Positions 51,797 through 60,280 of a DNA stretch of 64,000 bases are shown in pieces; positions within the stretch are counted from its first letter, which is position 1, and each line of letters starts with the position of its first letter. A program made the translations under genes and the position numbers. The DNA comes from Rhodocyclales bacterium (GTDB lineage Bacteria > Pseudomonadota > Gammaproteobacteria > Burkholderiales > Rhodocyclaceae): contig JAPLQY010000015.1 of assembly GCA_026399475.1 (NCBI GenBank), positions 62,001 through 126,000 of the forward strand. The letters run 5' to 3'. Under the pieces are notes generated by a model. The model was not told the DNA's origin, did not search any database, and saw only the letters and a list, made by a program, of their open reading frames with translations.

Positions 51797-53032
51797 ATGC
51801 TATCCCCCACTCCAGACGCCATGAGCCGCGATGAAAAGCGTGCGGGCGTCGCACTGGCTTCCATCTTTGCGCTGCGCATGCTCGGGCTGTTCCTGATCCT
51901 GCCGGTGTTTGCGATCCATGCGCAGAGCATTCCCGGCGGCGACGATCTGACCCTGGTCGGCATCGCGCTCGGGGCTTACGGTCTGACTCAGGCCATGTTC
52001 CAGATTCCTTTTGGCATGGCGTCTGACGCTTTCGGCCGCAAGCGGGTGATCGTTTTCGGCTTGCTGCTGTTTGCCGCCGGATCGGGAGTGGCCGCCCTGG
52101 CGCCGGATGTCTGGTGGACCATTTTCGGCCGCGTGCTGCAGGGCGCCGGGGCGATTTCGGCCGCCGTCACTGCGCTGGCTTCGGACCTGACGCGGGAGCA
52201 GCATCGCACCAAGGTCATGGCGATGATCGGTTCCTCGATCGGCCTGGTGTTCGCCCTGTCGCTGGTCGCCGCGCCCGCGCTTTATGCCGCGATCGGCATG
52301 AGCGGGCTGTTCTGGATGACGGCGGTCCTGGCTGTTGCCGCCATCGGTCTCGTGACCCACGTCGTACCGCCGGCACCGCCACTGCCGCCGGGCCCCAAGC
52401 CGCCGTTTCGTGATGTGTTGCTCGATACCCAGTTGCTGCGTCTAAATTTCGGCATCTTCACCCTGCACATGGTGCAGATGGCGATGTTCGTCGTTGTCCC
52501 CGGCTTGCTGGTACGTTATGGCGGCCTGCCGCTGGCCTCGCACTGGAAGATCTATCTCCCGGTGGTGCTGGCGTCTTTCGTCCTGATGGTGCCGGCGATC
52601 ATCCTTGCCGAAAAACGCAACAAGGTGCGGCCGGTGTTCATTCTTGCCATCAGCCTGCTGCTGGCTACCTTGCTGGTGATGTGGTCAGGCAGTGCGAATT
52701 TCACAGTGGTGGCGGGCGGCCTGCTGAGTTTCTTCGTCGCCTTCAACATTCTCGAAGCCATGCTGCCCTCAATGATTTCGCGCATCGCTCCGCCGCGCGC
52801 CAAAGGGGCTGCGCTGGGCATATACAACACCACGCAGGCCCTCGGCCTGTTCATCGGCGGGGCGATGGGGGGCTGGCTGGTAAAGAATTTCGACGCCGGT
52901 GCCGTGTTCCTTTGCGGCGCGGTGATGGCCGCACTTTGGCTGGTCACAGCCGCCACCATGCCGCCGGTGCCTGTGCGTCGGGCGGTTGCAACGCCGCCGT
53001 CCGCGCATGGCATACTTGAAACAAAATCCTGA
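51797..53032 (+). CDS. MFS transporter
   Basis: 12-TM pattern; QIPFGMASDAFGRKRVIVFGL motif A. Confidence 0.9.
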   Translation: MLSPTPDAMSRDEKRAGVALASIFALRMLGLFLILPVFAIHAQSIPGGDDLTLVGIALGAYGLTQAMFQIPFGMASDAFGRKRVIVFGLLLFAAGSGVAALAPDVWWTIFGRVLQGAGAISAAVTALASDLTREQHRTKVMAMIGSSIGLVFALSLVAAPALYAAIGMSGLFWMTAVLAVAAIGLVTHVVPPAPPLPPGPKPPFRDVLLDTQLLRLNFGIFTLHMVQMAMFVVVPGLLVRYGGLPLASHWKIYLPVVLASFVLMVPAIILAEKRNKVRPVFILAISLLLATLLVMWSGSANFTVVAGGLLSFFVAFNILEAMLPSMISRIAPPRAKGAALGIYNTTQALGLFIGGAMGGWLVKNFDAGAVFLCGAVMAALWLVTAATMPPVPVRRAVATPPSAHGILETKS

Positions 53033-53044
53033 GGAGAAACTCAC

Positions 53045-53503
53045 ATGGCGTCAGTCAACAAGGTCATCATCGTCGGTAATCTGGGCCGCGATCCGGAAGT
53101 GCGTTACACCCCTGATGGTGCGTCGATAGCCAACGTCACCATCGCTACTACCGATACCTGGAAGGACAAGGCGACCGGTGAAAAAAAGGAAGCCACGGAA
53201 TGGCATCGCGTGGTGTTCTTCGGCAAGTTGGCCGAAATCGTCGGCCAGTACCTGAAGAAGGGGCGCCAAGTTTATGTCGAGGGCGCCTTGCGCACCCGCA
53301 AGTGGCAGGACAAGGAAGGCCAGGAGCGCTACACGACAGAGATTGTGGCCAATGAAATGAAAATGCTTGGCTCCCGCGAGGGCATGAGTGACGCACCGCC
53401 GCGTGACAGCAGTGGCGGCAGTGGCGCCGCGAATCGCCCGGCAGCAGCGCCGCAAGCGGCCGCCGGCAACTTCAATGACTTCGAGGACGACATTCCGTTC
53501 TGA
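53045..53503 (+). CDS. ssb: Single-stranded DNA-binding protein
   Basis: [25 protein letters not shown]...; acidic tail FEDDIPF. Confidence 0.98.
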   Translation: MASVNKVIIVGNLGRDPEVRYTPDGASIANVTIATTDTWKDKATGEKKEATEWHRVVFFGKLAEIVGQYLKKGRQVYVEGALRTRKWQDKEGQERYTTEIVANEMKMLGSREGMSDAPPRDSSGGSGAANRPAAAPQAAAGNFNDFEDDIPF

Positions 53504-53515
53504 GAGGTCACCTGT

Positions 53516-54925
53516 TCAGCATGCCGCGCCGCTCGCTTCCGGCGGCTCGATCGGCAGCGAAATGCGGAACGTGGTGCCGACCCCGACTTCGCTCGTGACC
53601 TCGATGCGCCCGCCGTGTTTTTGCACAATGCCGTAGGACAGCGACAAGCCCAGTCCGGTGCCCTTGCCGATCGGCTTGGTAGTGAAGAAAGGATCGAAAA
53701 TCTTCTTCTGGTGTTCTTCCGTGATGCCCGCTCCGGTATCGGCGATTTCGACCCAGACGCCATCGGCCTGCGCGCCGCAGGCAATCGTGATGCTGCCGCG
53801 CCGGCCCTCCGGCATCGCTTGCGCGGCATTTACCAGTAGATTCATGAACACCTGGTTGAGCTGCGACGGCAGGCATTTGATCTGCGGCAGATCGCCATAG
53901 GCCTTTTCCACGTCGGCGCGGTACTTGATCTCGTTGCGAATGATGTTGAGTGTCGAATCGAGGCCGGCTCTCAGGTCGACCCATTCCCATTGGTGCGCAC
54001 TGTCGACGCGCGAGAAGTCTTTCAGGTCGGCCACGATCTGTTTGACCCGGCCGATGCCATCCTTTGACTCCTGCAGCAGGGCCGGTATGTCTTCCTTCAG
54101 GTAATCGAGTTCGGCGTCTTCCTTGATTGCGGCCATTCGCGCCAGCCAGGCCGCGCATTCCGGGTGACTATCCGCCATCGACTGGAGCAGGGTTTCGCCC
54201 TCGCGATAGCATTCCAGCACATCGCCGATTTGATCGAAGTACTCCACCAGCGAGCCCAGATTGGAGTGCACAAAACCGATCGGGTTGTTGATTTCGTGCG
54301 CCACTCCCGCCGCCAGTTGACCGATGGACGCCAGCTTTTCAGATTGCACCAGTTGCTGCTGGGTCTGCTTCAGCTCGGCATTCAGCACCGACAATTCGTT
54401 GAAGCGCCGTTTCAGCTCGGCTTCCGCAATTTGCCGCTGCATGATGTCGTCTTCCAGTTCGCGTTTCGCCTGCACGAGCAGGGAGTTCTGCCGTTTCATC
54501 CGGCGCTGGGCCTCGGCCAGTTCGGTGTTGAGTTGCAGAACCTCGGTCGATATGCGTTCCAGATCATGGATGTCATGCTCGCCGATCAGTAGCAGGTGCC
54601 GGCCCTCGCGATGGATGGCGACACTGATGGACTGACACGGTGTCCCCGGCTTGCCCAGGGTCAGCAAGCCAGCGAACAGCGGCGCATCCGGCGTCGGCGG
54701 ACTGGCCATCCGCAGCAGATCGGCCAGCGGCGGATTGACGAAGCAGCCCTCGACATCGAGCAGACACCCGGCCGGCAGCGGTTCGCGCCCGATCATTCGC
54801 CAGAAGCCGAGATTCGCATCGAGCAGACGGCCTTCATCATTCAGCCGGGCGATCACCACTGCCGTCAGGTGGCGCAGCGATGGCGGAATCCCTGTCGCCG
54901 CGGATGACGCGAAATAGCGTTCCAT
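53516..54925 (-). CDS. Sensor histidine kinase
   Basis: GQLAAGVAHEINNPIGFV H-box; DTGAGI; GTGLGLSLSYGIV. Confidence 0.92.
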   Translation of the reverse strand: MERYFASSAATGIPPSLRHLTAVVIARLNDEGRLLDANLGFWRMIGREPLPAGCLLDVEGCFVNPPLADLLRMASPPTPDAPLFAGLLTLGKPGTPCQSISVAIHREGRHLLLIGEHDIHDLERISTEVLQLNTELAEAQRRMKRQNSLLVQAKRELEDDIMQRQIAEAELKRRFNELSVLNAELKQTQQQLVQSEKLASIGQLAAGVAHEINNPIGFVHSNLGSLVEYFDQIGDVLECYREGETLLQSMADSHPECAAWLARMAAIKEDAELDYLKEDIPALLQESKDGIGRVKQIVADLKDFSRVDSAHQWEWVDLRAGLDSTLNIIRNEIKYRADVEKAYGDLPQIKCLPSQLNQVFMNLLVNAAQAMPEGRRGSITIACGAQADGVWVEIADTGAGITEEHQKKIFDPFFTTKPIGKGTGLGLSLSYGIVQKHGGRIEVTSEVGVGTTFRISLPIEPPEASGAAC

Positions 54926-54929
54926 CGAA

Positions 54930-55997
54930 TCAGCGCGCCCTGCCATTCGCGTCGGCGCCGAAGTTCTTCGCCAGCAGTTCGGCCTGTTCGGCATCGGCTA
55001 CCCACAGGTCGGCGCCAAGATCGCGCCAGACTTCGTCCAGCGCGTTGATGGTTCGCCCGCCGAGCAAGATCGGGGGGCAGGCCTGACCCATTTCGGCGCG
55101 CAGACTCCCGATAAATTCGCGCGTGGTTTTCAGTTGCTGCGGCATCGAAACCGACAGGCCCAGCAGATCGGGACGCAGCGCATCGACCTGACCGATCAGC
55201 GACGGGTCCGGTACATTGGCGCCGAGAAATTGCGCCGTCCAGCCCGCCGTTTCAAAGGCGTCCGAAATCATGCGCAGCCCCAACGCATGATGGTTGTTTT
55301 CGACGTTGGCGAAAATCGCCGTGCGCGCCATCGGCTCGGCAAATTCCGCGAGCGAGAAGGCATTGGCCATCACATATTGCGAAATGGCCGTGGCCAGATG
55401 CTCCTGCGCCACGCTTATGCGATTGGCCTGCCACATGCGGCCAACGTCGTACATGGCGGCCTGGATGATGCGCACATTCACCGTCGCCAGTGACGCGCCC
55501 GCCGTCATGCACTCGCTCACCAGCTGGTGCGCGGCGACGCGCTGGCTGGCCAGCAGCAGGTCGAGATAGGCGTCCTTTTGCGGCAGGGCCGGCGGCAGAT
55601 GGCGGAACTCGGCCGGCAGCGTGGCCGGTTTTACCAGCGCCTGACGGCCGGTAGCGAGTAGGCCGAGAACCCGGGCCTGATCCGCGCCGGTCAGACGTTC
55701 GCGATAAAACCCGGCCAGATCATCCAGCGAGTGGTTGAGGTGCTGCGCGTCCACACCGCGCGATTTCAGCACCTCGGCCACCCAGCACAAGTAGTCGGCA
55801 AAAGGCTGGTCGCGGCCGCTGTCGACAGCCGCGCACAGATAATCGATGTGGTGCCGGATATCGGTGCGCCAGGCCTTGAGCCCCCGCTCACCGAAGCGTT
55901 CCAACACTTCGGGGTGCAGGCGGCATTGCTTTTCGACGGTCATCGCGATGGCATCGTCGGCGCTGTTGCGCAACTGCTCGCTGAGGGAATTCGTCAT
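54930..55997 (-). CDS. Cobalamin (B12)-binding domain protein without HTH, CarH-like module
   Basis: ATG at 55997; WQANRISVAQEH (Wx9EH); NHHALGLRM; LLGLSVSMPQQL. Confidence 0.82.
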   Translation of the reverse strand: MTNSLSEQLRNSADDAIAMTVEKQCRLHPEVLERFGERGLKAWRTDIRHHIDYLCAAVDSGRDQPFADYLCWVAEVLKSRGVDAQHLNHSLDDLAGFYRERLTGADQARVLGLLATGRQALVKPATLPAEFRHLPPALPQKDAYLDLLLASQRVAAHQLVSECMTAGASLATVNVRIIQAAMYDVGRMWQANRISVAQEHLATAISQYVMANAFSLAEFAEPMARTAIFANVENNHHALGLRMISDAFETAGWTAQFLGANVPDPSLIGQVDALRPDLLGLSVSMPQQLKTTREFIGSLRAEMGQACPPILLGGRTINALDEVWRDLGADLWVADAEQAELLAKNFGADANGRAR

Positions 55998-56014
55998 GTT
56001 CGCCTCCTCCGTTC

Positions 56015-56314
56015 TCAGTCCGTCACCAGGGTCAGCCGTCGCACCTCGGCGCTGCCGGGCACGATCCGCAGGCCTTTCGGGATGCCGATATGGGACGCCC
56101 GGTGCGCCGGCGACTTGAACCAGGTCTCGAAGCTCTCGGCATCCCGCCACCAGGTCAGCAGCCAGAATTCGTCGGGCTGTTCGCTGTCGCGGACGACCTC
56201 CATGCGCACGAAGCCGGGTGCATCGTCCACCAGATGCGGTCGCTGGAGAAATGCCTCGGCAACGTCCTCGCCCATCTCGTTGGCAACGGTAAACCTGCTG
56301 AAACCAAGAAACAT
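56015..56314 (-). CDS. Antibiotic biosynthesis monooxygenase (ABM) domain protein
   Basis: MFLGFSRFTVANEMGEDVAEAF...GFVRMEVVRDSEQPDEFWLLTWWRDAESFETW. Confidence 0.85.
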   Translation of the reverse strand: MFLGFSRFTVANEMGEDVAEAFLQRPHLVDDAPGFVRMEVVRDSEQPDEFWLLTWWRDAESFETWFKSPAHRASHIGIPKGLRIVPGSAEVRRLTLVTD

Positions 56315-56356
56315 GTCGATCCTTTGATTCGCGCGGCAGGGCCGGGCTGTTCTGCT

Positions 56357-58246
56357 TCAAAAAGTCGGCGCTGGCGGGACGGCGTTGGCGCCGCTGTCTG
56401 CCGCGTCGCTCGCCTCCGGCGGCTCGATCGGCAGTGAAATACGGAAGGTTGTGCCGACCCCGACCTCGCTCCTGACCTCGATCTTGCCGCCGTGTTTCTG
56501 GACGATGCCGTAGGAAAGGGATAAACCCAGTCCGGTGCCCTTGCCGATCGGCTTGGTGGTGAAGAAGGGGTCAAAGATGCGCTTGAGGTTTTCTTCCGTG
56601 ATGCCGGCCCCGGTGTCGGCTACTTCGACCCAGACGCCCGCAGCCTCCGTGCCGCAGCGTATCGTGATGGTGCCGTGCGTGCCTTCCGGCGTGGCTTGCG
56701 CCGCATTCACCAGCAGGTTCATGAACACCTGGTTGAGTTGCGATGGCAGGCACTTGATCGCCGGCAGCTCGCCGTATTCCTTGACCACGTCGGCGCGGTA
56801 CTTGATCTCGTTGTTCACGATATTGAGCGTGGAGCTGAGCCCCGTCCGCAGGTCGACCCACTCCCATTGCTGCGTACTGTCGACCCGGGAAAAATCCTTG
56901 AGGTCGGCGACGATCTGCTTGACGCGGACAATGCCGTCCCTTGATTCCTTCAGCAGGTCCGGGATGTCTTCCTTCAGGTAGTCCAGTTCGGCATCCTTCT
57001 TGAGCTGCTTCATCTTCTCCAGCAAGGCCGCGCCACCCTCGTGGTCCTTTATCAGTCCGCCCAGCATGACTTCCCCTTCCTGGTAGCCCGCCAGCAAGGC
57101 CATGATCTGCTCGAAGTAGCGCTCCAGCGAACCCAGATTGGATTGCACGAAACCGATCGGGTTGTTGATTTCGTGCGCCACGCCGGCTGCCAACTGGCCG
57201 ATCGAGGCCAGTTTTTCCGATTGCACCAGTTGCTGCTGGGCCTGCTGCAGCTCGGTGTTCAGCGCCGACAGTTCGTTGAAGCGCTCCAACAGTTCCGCCT
57301 CAGCCTCCTGGCGGCGAGTGATGTCCTGCTCCAGTTCGTGCGTCGCCTCGCGCAACTGCTCGCCACGGGCGGCCACAAGATGTTCCAGTTCGCTCTTGGA
57401 CTCCATCAGCGCGTATTCCGTCATTCGCTGCTCGGTGACATCCTGCAGCGTCTCGACTGCGCCGACTATCTCGCCGTCGGGATCGGTCAGCGGTGCCGCG
57501 ACGAAATACAGCCAGGTTCCGGTCGCGCTAAGGTTCGGGAAGAAATCCTCAGCCTGGTAGGCGCCGGCGATCAGTTGCGAACGGCTCAGGCGCTTGTTGC
57601 CGTAAAGTTCCTTGATGGAGGTTTCGATGCTACCGTCGACAATCAGGTCGGCCATGGTGGACCGCTCGGTGTCGTAAAAACCCTTTTGGTGTCCTCGGGT
57701 ACCCACCACGTCGACGGCCTTGATGCCGAGAACCTGCTCACAGGCCTTGTTCCAGTGCGTAACGATATGATTCTGGTCAATGACGAAAGTTGGCACCGGG
57801 TTGCTGTCGATAATCTGCCGCAGTGCCTGCCGTGTCTGTTTCTGGTGTACCTCGGCAAGCTTGCGTTCAGTGGTGTTGAGGTAGCGCCCGAGGCTGATGA
57901 TTCGGCCATCCACTTTCAGCAGAGTGACGAACAGATCGACAAAGCGTTCTTCCCCCTGCGCGGTTATCAACTCTGCTTCGTAGCGCGCGGGCAGGTCCGC
58001 GCCGGCAAGGCGCGCCCGGTTGCGCTCCTGCAACATGTCCCGCATCTGCGGCGCAAACAGTTCCCAGAAGTTCATGCCCAGCAACTGTTGCCGCGAATAG
58101 CCGGATAACTCGCACATCGCCTCATTGACCAGCACCAAGCGTTCGCCGTCATGGGCGGCAAAGCCGACCGGCAGCAACTCGATCATCGCGGCCAGCTGGG
58201 CCATGGAGAAGATGGCATTCGGTAAAGGCTCGGGAAGATCAGCCAT
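56357..58246 (-). CDS. PAS-domain sensor histidine kinase
   Basis: Two PAS-like regions; GQLAAGVAHEINNPIGFV; C-terminus encoded by a dispersed repeat. Confidence 0.92.
   Translation of the reverse strand: MADLPEPLPNAIFSMAQLAAMIELLPVGFAAHDGERLVLVNEAMCELSGYSRQQLLGMNFWELFAPQMRDMLQERNRARLAGADLPARYEAELITAQGEERFVDLFVTLLKVDGRIISLGRYLNTTERKLAEVHQKQTRQALRQIIDSNPVPTFVIDQNHIVTHWNKACEQVLGIKAVDVVGTRGHQKGFYDTERSTMADLIVDGSIETSIKELYGNKRLSRSQLIAGAYQAEDFFPNLSATGTWLYFVAAPLTDPDGEIVGAVETLQDVTEQRMTEYALMESKSELEHLVAARGEQLREATHELEQDITRRQEAEAELLERFNELSALNTELQQAQQQLVQSEKLASIGQLAAGVAHEINNPIGFVQSNLGSLERYFEQIMALLAGYQEGEVMLGGLIKDHEGGAALLEKMKQLKKDAELDYLKEDIPDLLKESRDGIVRVKQIVADLKDFSRVDSTQQWEWVDLRTGLSSTLNIVNNEIKYRADVVKEYGELPAIKCLPSQLNQVFMNLLVNAAQATPEGTHGTITIRCGTEAAGVWVEVADTGAGITEENLKRIFDPFFTTKPIGKGTGLGLSLSYGIVQKHGGKIEVRSEVGVGTTFRISLPIEPPEASDAADSGANAVPPAPTF
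56359..56380 (+). repeat. Dispersed repeat overlapping a gene's 3' end
   Basis: AAAAGTCGGCGCTGGCGGGAC; encodes terminal residues of the kinase on the minus strand. Confidence 0.7.
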
Positions 58247-58248
58247 GG

Positions 58249-59097
58249 TTATCCCAGCAAGTTGGCAAAGCCGTTGAAATGCTTGTCGGCCTGTTCCAGC
58301 ACCGCCCGCAGTTGTTTTTCGCCGAGACCGAGGCGTTGCCACGCAGCGGCATTCGGCGGTGGCACCAGGGCATCCGGATCGCCCGCCAGATCGAGCGCAT
58401 GGGCCAGCACATCGGCGACATGAACCACATCGGCCATATCGGCCGGTACCTTGGGCGCGTCCGGATTCATCTGATGGTGTCGCTCCACCGCAGCGGCAAT
58501 CGGCGCTGGAATACGCCAGTGGCGGCACAACTCGCTGCCGATTTGCGCGTGGTCGCAACCCAGCACCGCACGTTCTGCGTCGAGCAGCAGGCAATCCGCC
58601 TGTTTGCGCCGCAACAGGATGTCGGCATACACCGTCGGGTACGTGACCACCAGTACCAGGCGGCCAATGTCGTGCAGCAATCCGGCCAGAAACAGGGTTT
58701 CCGGACTCAGTTTGGCGAAGGGCGCCAGCTTTGCGGCGCAGGACGCCGCGCCGAGCGAATGGCGCCAGAAAATTCGAGGGTCGAAGCCCTCACCGCCTCT
58801 GCCCAGCCATGCCGCGGCAATCCCAGCCGTGGTCACCAGTGAGCGGACATTGACAAAACCCAGCACCGTGATCGCCTCGGCAATCGTGTCTATCCTGCCC
58901 TGCATGCCGTAAAACGGCGAATTGGCCACGCGCAGGGTACGTGCCGCCAGCGCCTGGTCATGGCCGATGCCGCGCGCCAGGCGGTCGATATCGACATCCT
59001 CCTCACCCATGGTTTGCAGCAGTTCCATCACCACCGTCGGCAGCGAGGGCAGGGCGTGCAAGCTGCCGACGATCTCAGCCAGGCTCGGCGTTGTCAT
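58249..59097 (-). CDS. HDOD domain signalling protein
   Basis: LHALPSLPTVVMELLQTM...SFYGM-like ANSPFYGMQG; HDIGRLVL. Confidence 0.9.
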   Translation of the reverse strand: MTTPSLAEIVGSLHALPSLPTVVMELLQTMGEEDVDIDRLARGIGHDQALAARTLRVANSPFYGMQGRIDTIAEAITVLGFVNVRSLVTTAGIAAAWLGRGGEGFDPRIFWRHSLGAASCAAKLAPFAKLSPETLFLAGLLHDIGRLVLVVTYPTVYADILLRRKQADCLLLDAERAVLGCDHAQIGSELCRHWRIPAPIAAAVERHHQMNPDAPKVPADMADVVHVADVLAHALDLAGDPDALVPPPNAAAWQRLGLGEKQLRAVLEQADKHFNGFANLLG

Positions 59098-59420
59098 TGC
59101 AAGGCCTCCAGGCGATACGCCAGCACTGCCTCGAACAGTGTTTGTGCGCCGCTGTCGCCTTCCAGGTCGCAGCGGCGGAACAGGTCATCGAGGCGTCGGT
59201 GCAGCGCTTCGCTGGCCTCGGTCAGTTCGGCCTCGTCGCGTTGCTGCTCAATCGTTACGGCGACAATGCCGCGCTGGGCCAGTTTTTCCAGCGCCGCCTC
59301 GGTAAGGATGCTGCCTGCCGTCATCAGCACCTGCCCGTCGGCGCCGAGCACCGCCGCCGTCAGCCGTGCGCCGGCATGAACCTCGCTCAGGGAAATTGTC
59401 GAAGAGTCTTTCGTATTCAT
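59094..59420 (-). CDS. Hypothetical signalling-associated protein
   Basis: 108 aa, overlaps both neighbours; VLMTAGSILTEAALEKLAQRGI. Confidence 0.65.
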   Translation of the reverse strand: MNTKDSSTISLSEVHAGARLTAAVLGADGQVLMTAGSILTEAALEKLAQRGIVAVTIEQQRDEAELTEASEALHRRLDDLFRRCDLEGDSGAQTLFEAVLAYRLEALQ

Positions 59421-60250
59421 GATGTCCCGTCCGGCATGAATATCAATACGTAGCCGCGCTGCTGCATGATCGAATCGACGGTGTGGCAGCTTACTTGATA
59501 AGCACAGTCGTCAATTTTCATCGTGGCCGCGCCGCTCCCCCGCGCCACCAGCTCCGTCGCCGCGGCCGGCAGCGCCTCGGCAATCAAAGTACCCAGCAGC
59601 GGGTGCCGCGCGAAGCATCGGGTTGCGGCGGCGTTGGCGAATACCAGCAAGCCGTCGGGGTCGACGCCTAGCAGCGGCACCGGCAGGCAGTTAACGATTT
59701 CCTGCACCGCCGTTAGCGCCGTCTCGCCAAGTTCAGTGCGCCGTCGCTGCGCCTCCAGCGCCTCCTGCAACCGGGCGTTCACCCGAACAAGCTCGGCGTT
59801 GGCCGACTTTACCTGCTGGTTGAGGCCTTTATTTTCGTCGTGCATTGCCTTGCGCCGAAAGGCCTCTTCGATCTCGGCCTTGAGCATGTCATCGTCCCAA
59901 GGCTTGGAGAGGAACTTGTAGATCGCGCCCGTGTTGATGGCATCGGTGATGCTTTGCAGGTCGGCATAGCCCGAGAGCACCATGCGCACGGTGTCGGGAT
60001 ACAGCTCCTTGGCCCGGCGTAGAAACTCAACGCCGCTCATGCCCGGCATGCGCTGGTCGGAAACGATGACGTCGACCCGGCTGCGCGCCAGTTCATCCAG
60101 CCCGGCCTGGCCACCATTGGCGGTCAATACCTGATAGGCCTCGCGTCGCAACAGGCGTCTGAGTGCCGACAGGATGCTGTCTTCATCGTCCACCAGCAAT
60201 ACCGTCGGCCTCGCCGATGCGTCTGAGTCCGTCAGGGAAATATCGCTCAT
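59417..60250 (-). CDS. Response regulator (REC plus PAS-like C-terminus)
   Basis: VLLVDDEDSILSALRRLLRRE; VIVSDQRMPGMSG. Confidence 0.92.
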   Translation of the reverse strand: MSDISLTDSDASARPTVLLVDDEDSILSALRRLLRREAYQVLTANGGQAGLDELARSRVDVIVSDQRMPGMSGVEFLRRAKELYPDTVRMVLSGYADLQSITDAINTGAIYKFLSKPWDDDMLKAEIEEAFRRKAMHDENKGLNQQVKSANAELVRVNARLQEALEAQRRRTELGETALTAVQEIVNCLPVPLLGVDPDGLLVFANAAATRCFARHPLLGTLIAEALPAAATELVARGSGAATMKIDDCAYQVSCHTVDSIMQQRGYVLIFMPDGTS

Positions 60251-60280
60251 TGCTCGCGGTCTTTTGATGGAGGCGGAATA

